From NCBI GenBank assembly GCA_021793495.1, contig JAJYSQ010000149.1, positions 1 through 5,693 on the forward strand: a stretch of DNA of 5,693 nucleotides, written 5' to 3'. Source of the DNA: Actinomycetes bacterium. GTDB lineage: Bacteria; Actinomycetota; Actinomycetes; JAJYSQ01. Positions 5,581-5,693 of this stretch are shown here, in pieces. Within the stretch, counting starts at the first letter, position 1. Every line of letters starts with the position of its first letter. Made by a program: the position numbers and the translations under genes. The notes beneath the pieces were generated by a model, which saw only the letters and a program-made list of their open reading frames with translations, did not search any database and was not told the origin of the DNA.

Positions 5581-5593
5581 ACTTTCCGTACGG
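5581..5593. promoter_or_regulatory. Second copy of the operator motif upstream of the ABM-XRE operon
   Basis: ACTTTCCGTACGG differs at one of 13 positions from ACTTTCAGTACGG, the core of the two operator repeats at 3987-4027, and has the same orientation. It lies 28 bases before the ABM start codon. Downstream of a possible -10 box TACATT (5609-5604, minus strand) it would sit where a repressor blocks transcription; no good -35 is visible. Autoregulation by the XRE protein is the simplest reading. Confidence 0.5.
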
Positions 5594-5616
5594 CCTGGCA
5601 CCGAATGTAGCAATCA

Positions 5617-5693
5617 ATGGGTGAGCCTCCGTCGCCGCCAGGTCGTCCCGTTGCCGAGTTGACCTCTCTGAGATCAAGGGCGGCTCGCCTACG
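5617..5693 (+). CDS. Possible start of a divergent gene, cut by the window end
   Basis: From ATG at 5617-5619 a plus-strand frame is open to the window end, beginning MGEPPSPPGRPVAELTSLRS. It would be divergent from the ABM-XRE operon and share its operator region. No ribosome binding site precedes it, third-position base use is only weakly coding-like, and two minus-strand frames are also open here. It may be no gene at all. Confidence 0.2.
   Translation, partial: MGEPPSPPGRPVAELTSLRSRAARL

Noticed and set aside
5554..5693. A second att site or tRNA fragment at the right end
   Set aside because: I found no match to the tRNA 3' half or the TTCAAATCC T-loop here or elsewhere in the window; the other element end must be outside.

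Overview
The window looks like one end of an integrated actinomycete integrative and conjugative element (AICE) of the pSAM2 / RepSA type, in a high-GC actinobacterium. The evidence is the G/C-rich third codon positions, an actinobacterial-type initiator tRNA, GTG starts, and the gene set integrase - MerR-like excisionase - RepSA replication initiator packed against the 3' end of a tRNA gene. The sequence alone does not give the genus. A pSAM2-like order suggests Streptomyces, Pseudonocardiales (Amycolatopsis, Saccharopolyspora and similar) or relatives.

Layout. Bases 27-103 are a complete initiator tRNA-Met on the plus strand, followed by a very strong hairpin (109-141) that serves as its terminator. 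All clear protein genes lie on the minus strand and read towards the tRNA. In transcription order they are: an ABM-fold monooxygenase-like protein (5230-5553); an XRE/TPR regulator (4038-5237); a 97-base promoter region with a repeated palindromic operator; two tandem, paralogous eight-cysteine proteins of unknown function (3611-3940 and 3234-3611); a RepSA-type rolling-circle initiator (1684-3258); a small Xis (1481-1687); and a tyrosine recombinase Int (124-1479). The integrase stop codon sits at the centre of the tRNA terminator hairpin. No gene-free stretch reaches 300 bases.

How it may work together. From the promoter at about 3982-4010 to the tRNA, five genes overlap at stop/start or are one base apart. 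This suggests a single polycistronic 'replicate and excise' transcript of about 3.9 kb: cysteine proteins, Rep, Xis, Int. A 9-bp-arm palindrome fills the spacer between the -35 and -10 boxes, so occupancy should block transcription. A 12-of-13 match to the same motif lies just upstream of the monooxygenase-regulator pair. The economical inference is that the XRE/TPR protein represses both its own operon and the excision/replication operon, with the coupled ABM protein or a ligand of the TPR domain as a possible input.

The parts most worth a second look are the duplicated cysteine proteins, the shared operator, the HTH-like insertion in the integrase, and the terminator/stop-codon arrangement at the tRNA junction. 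No transfer (FtsK/Tra-like) gene and no second attachment site is in the window; if this is a complete element they must lie beyond 5693.
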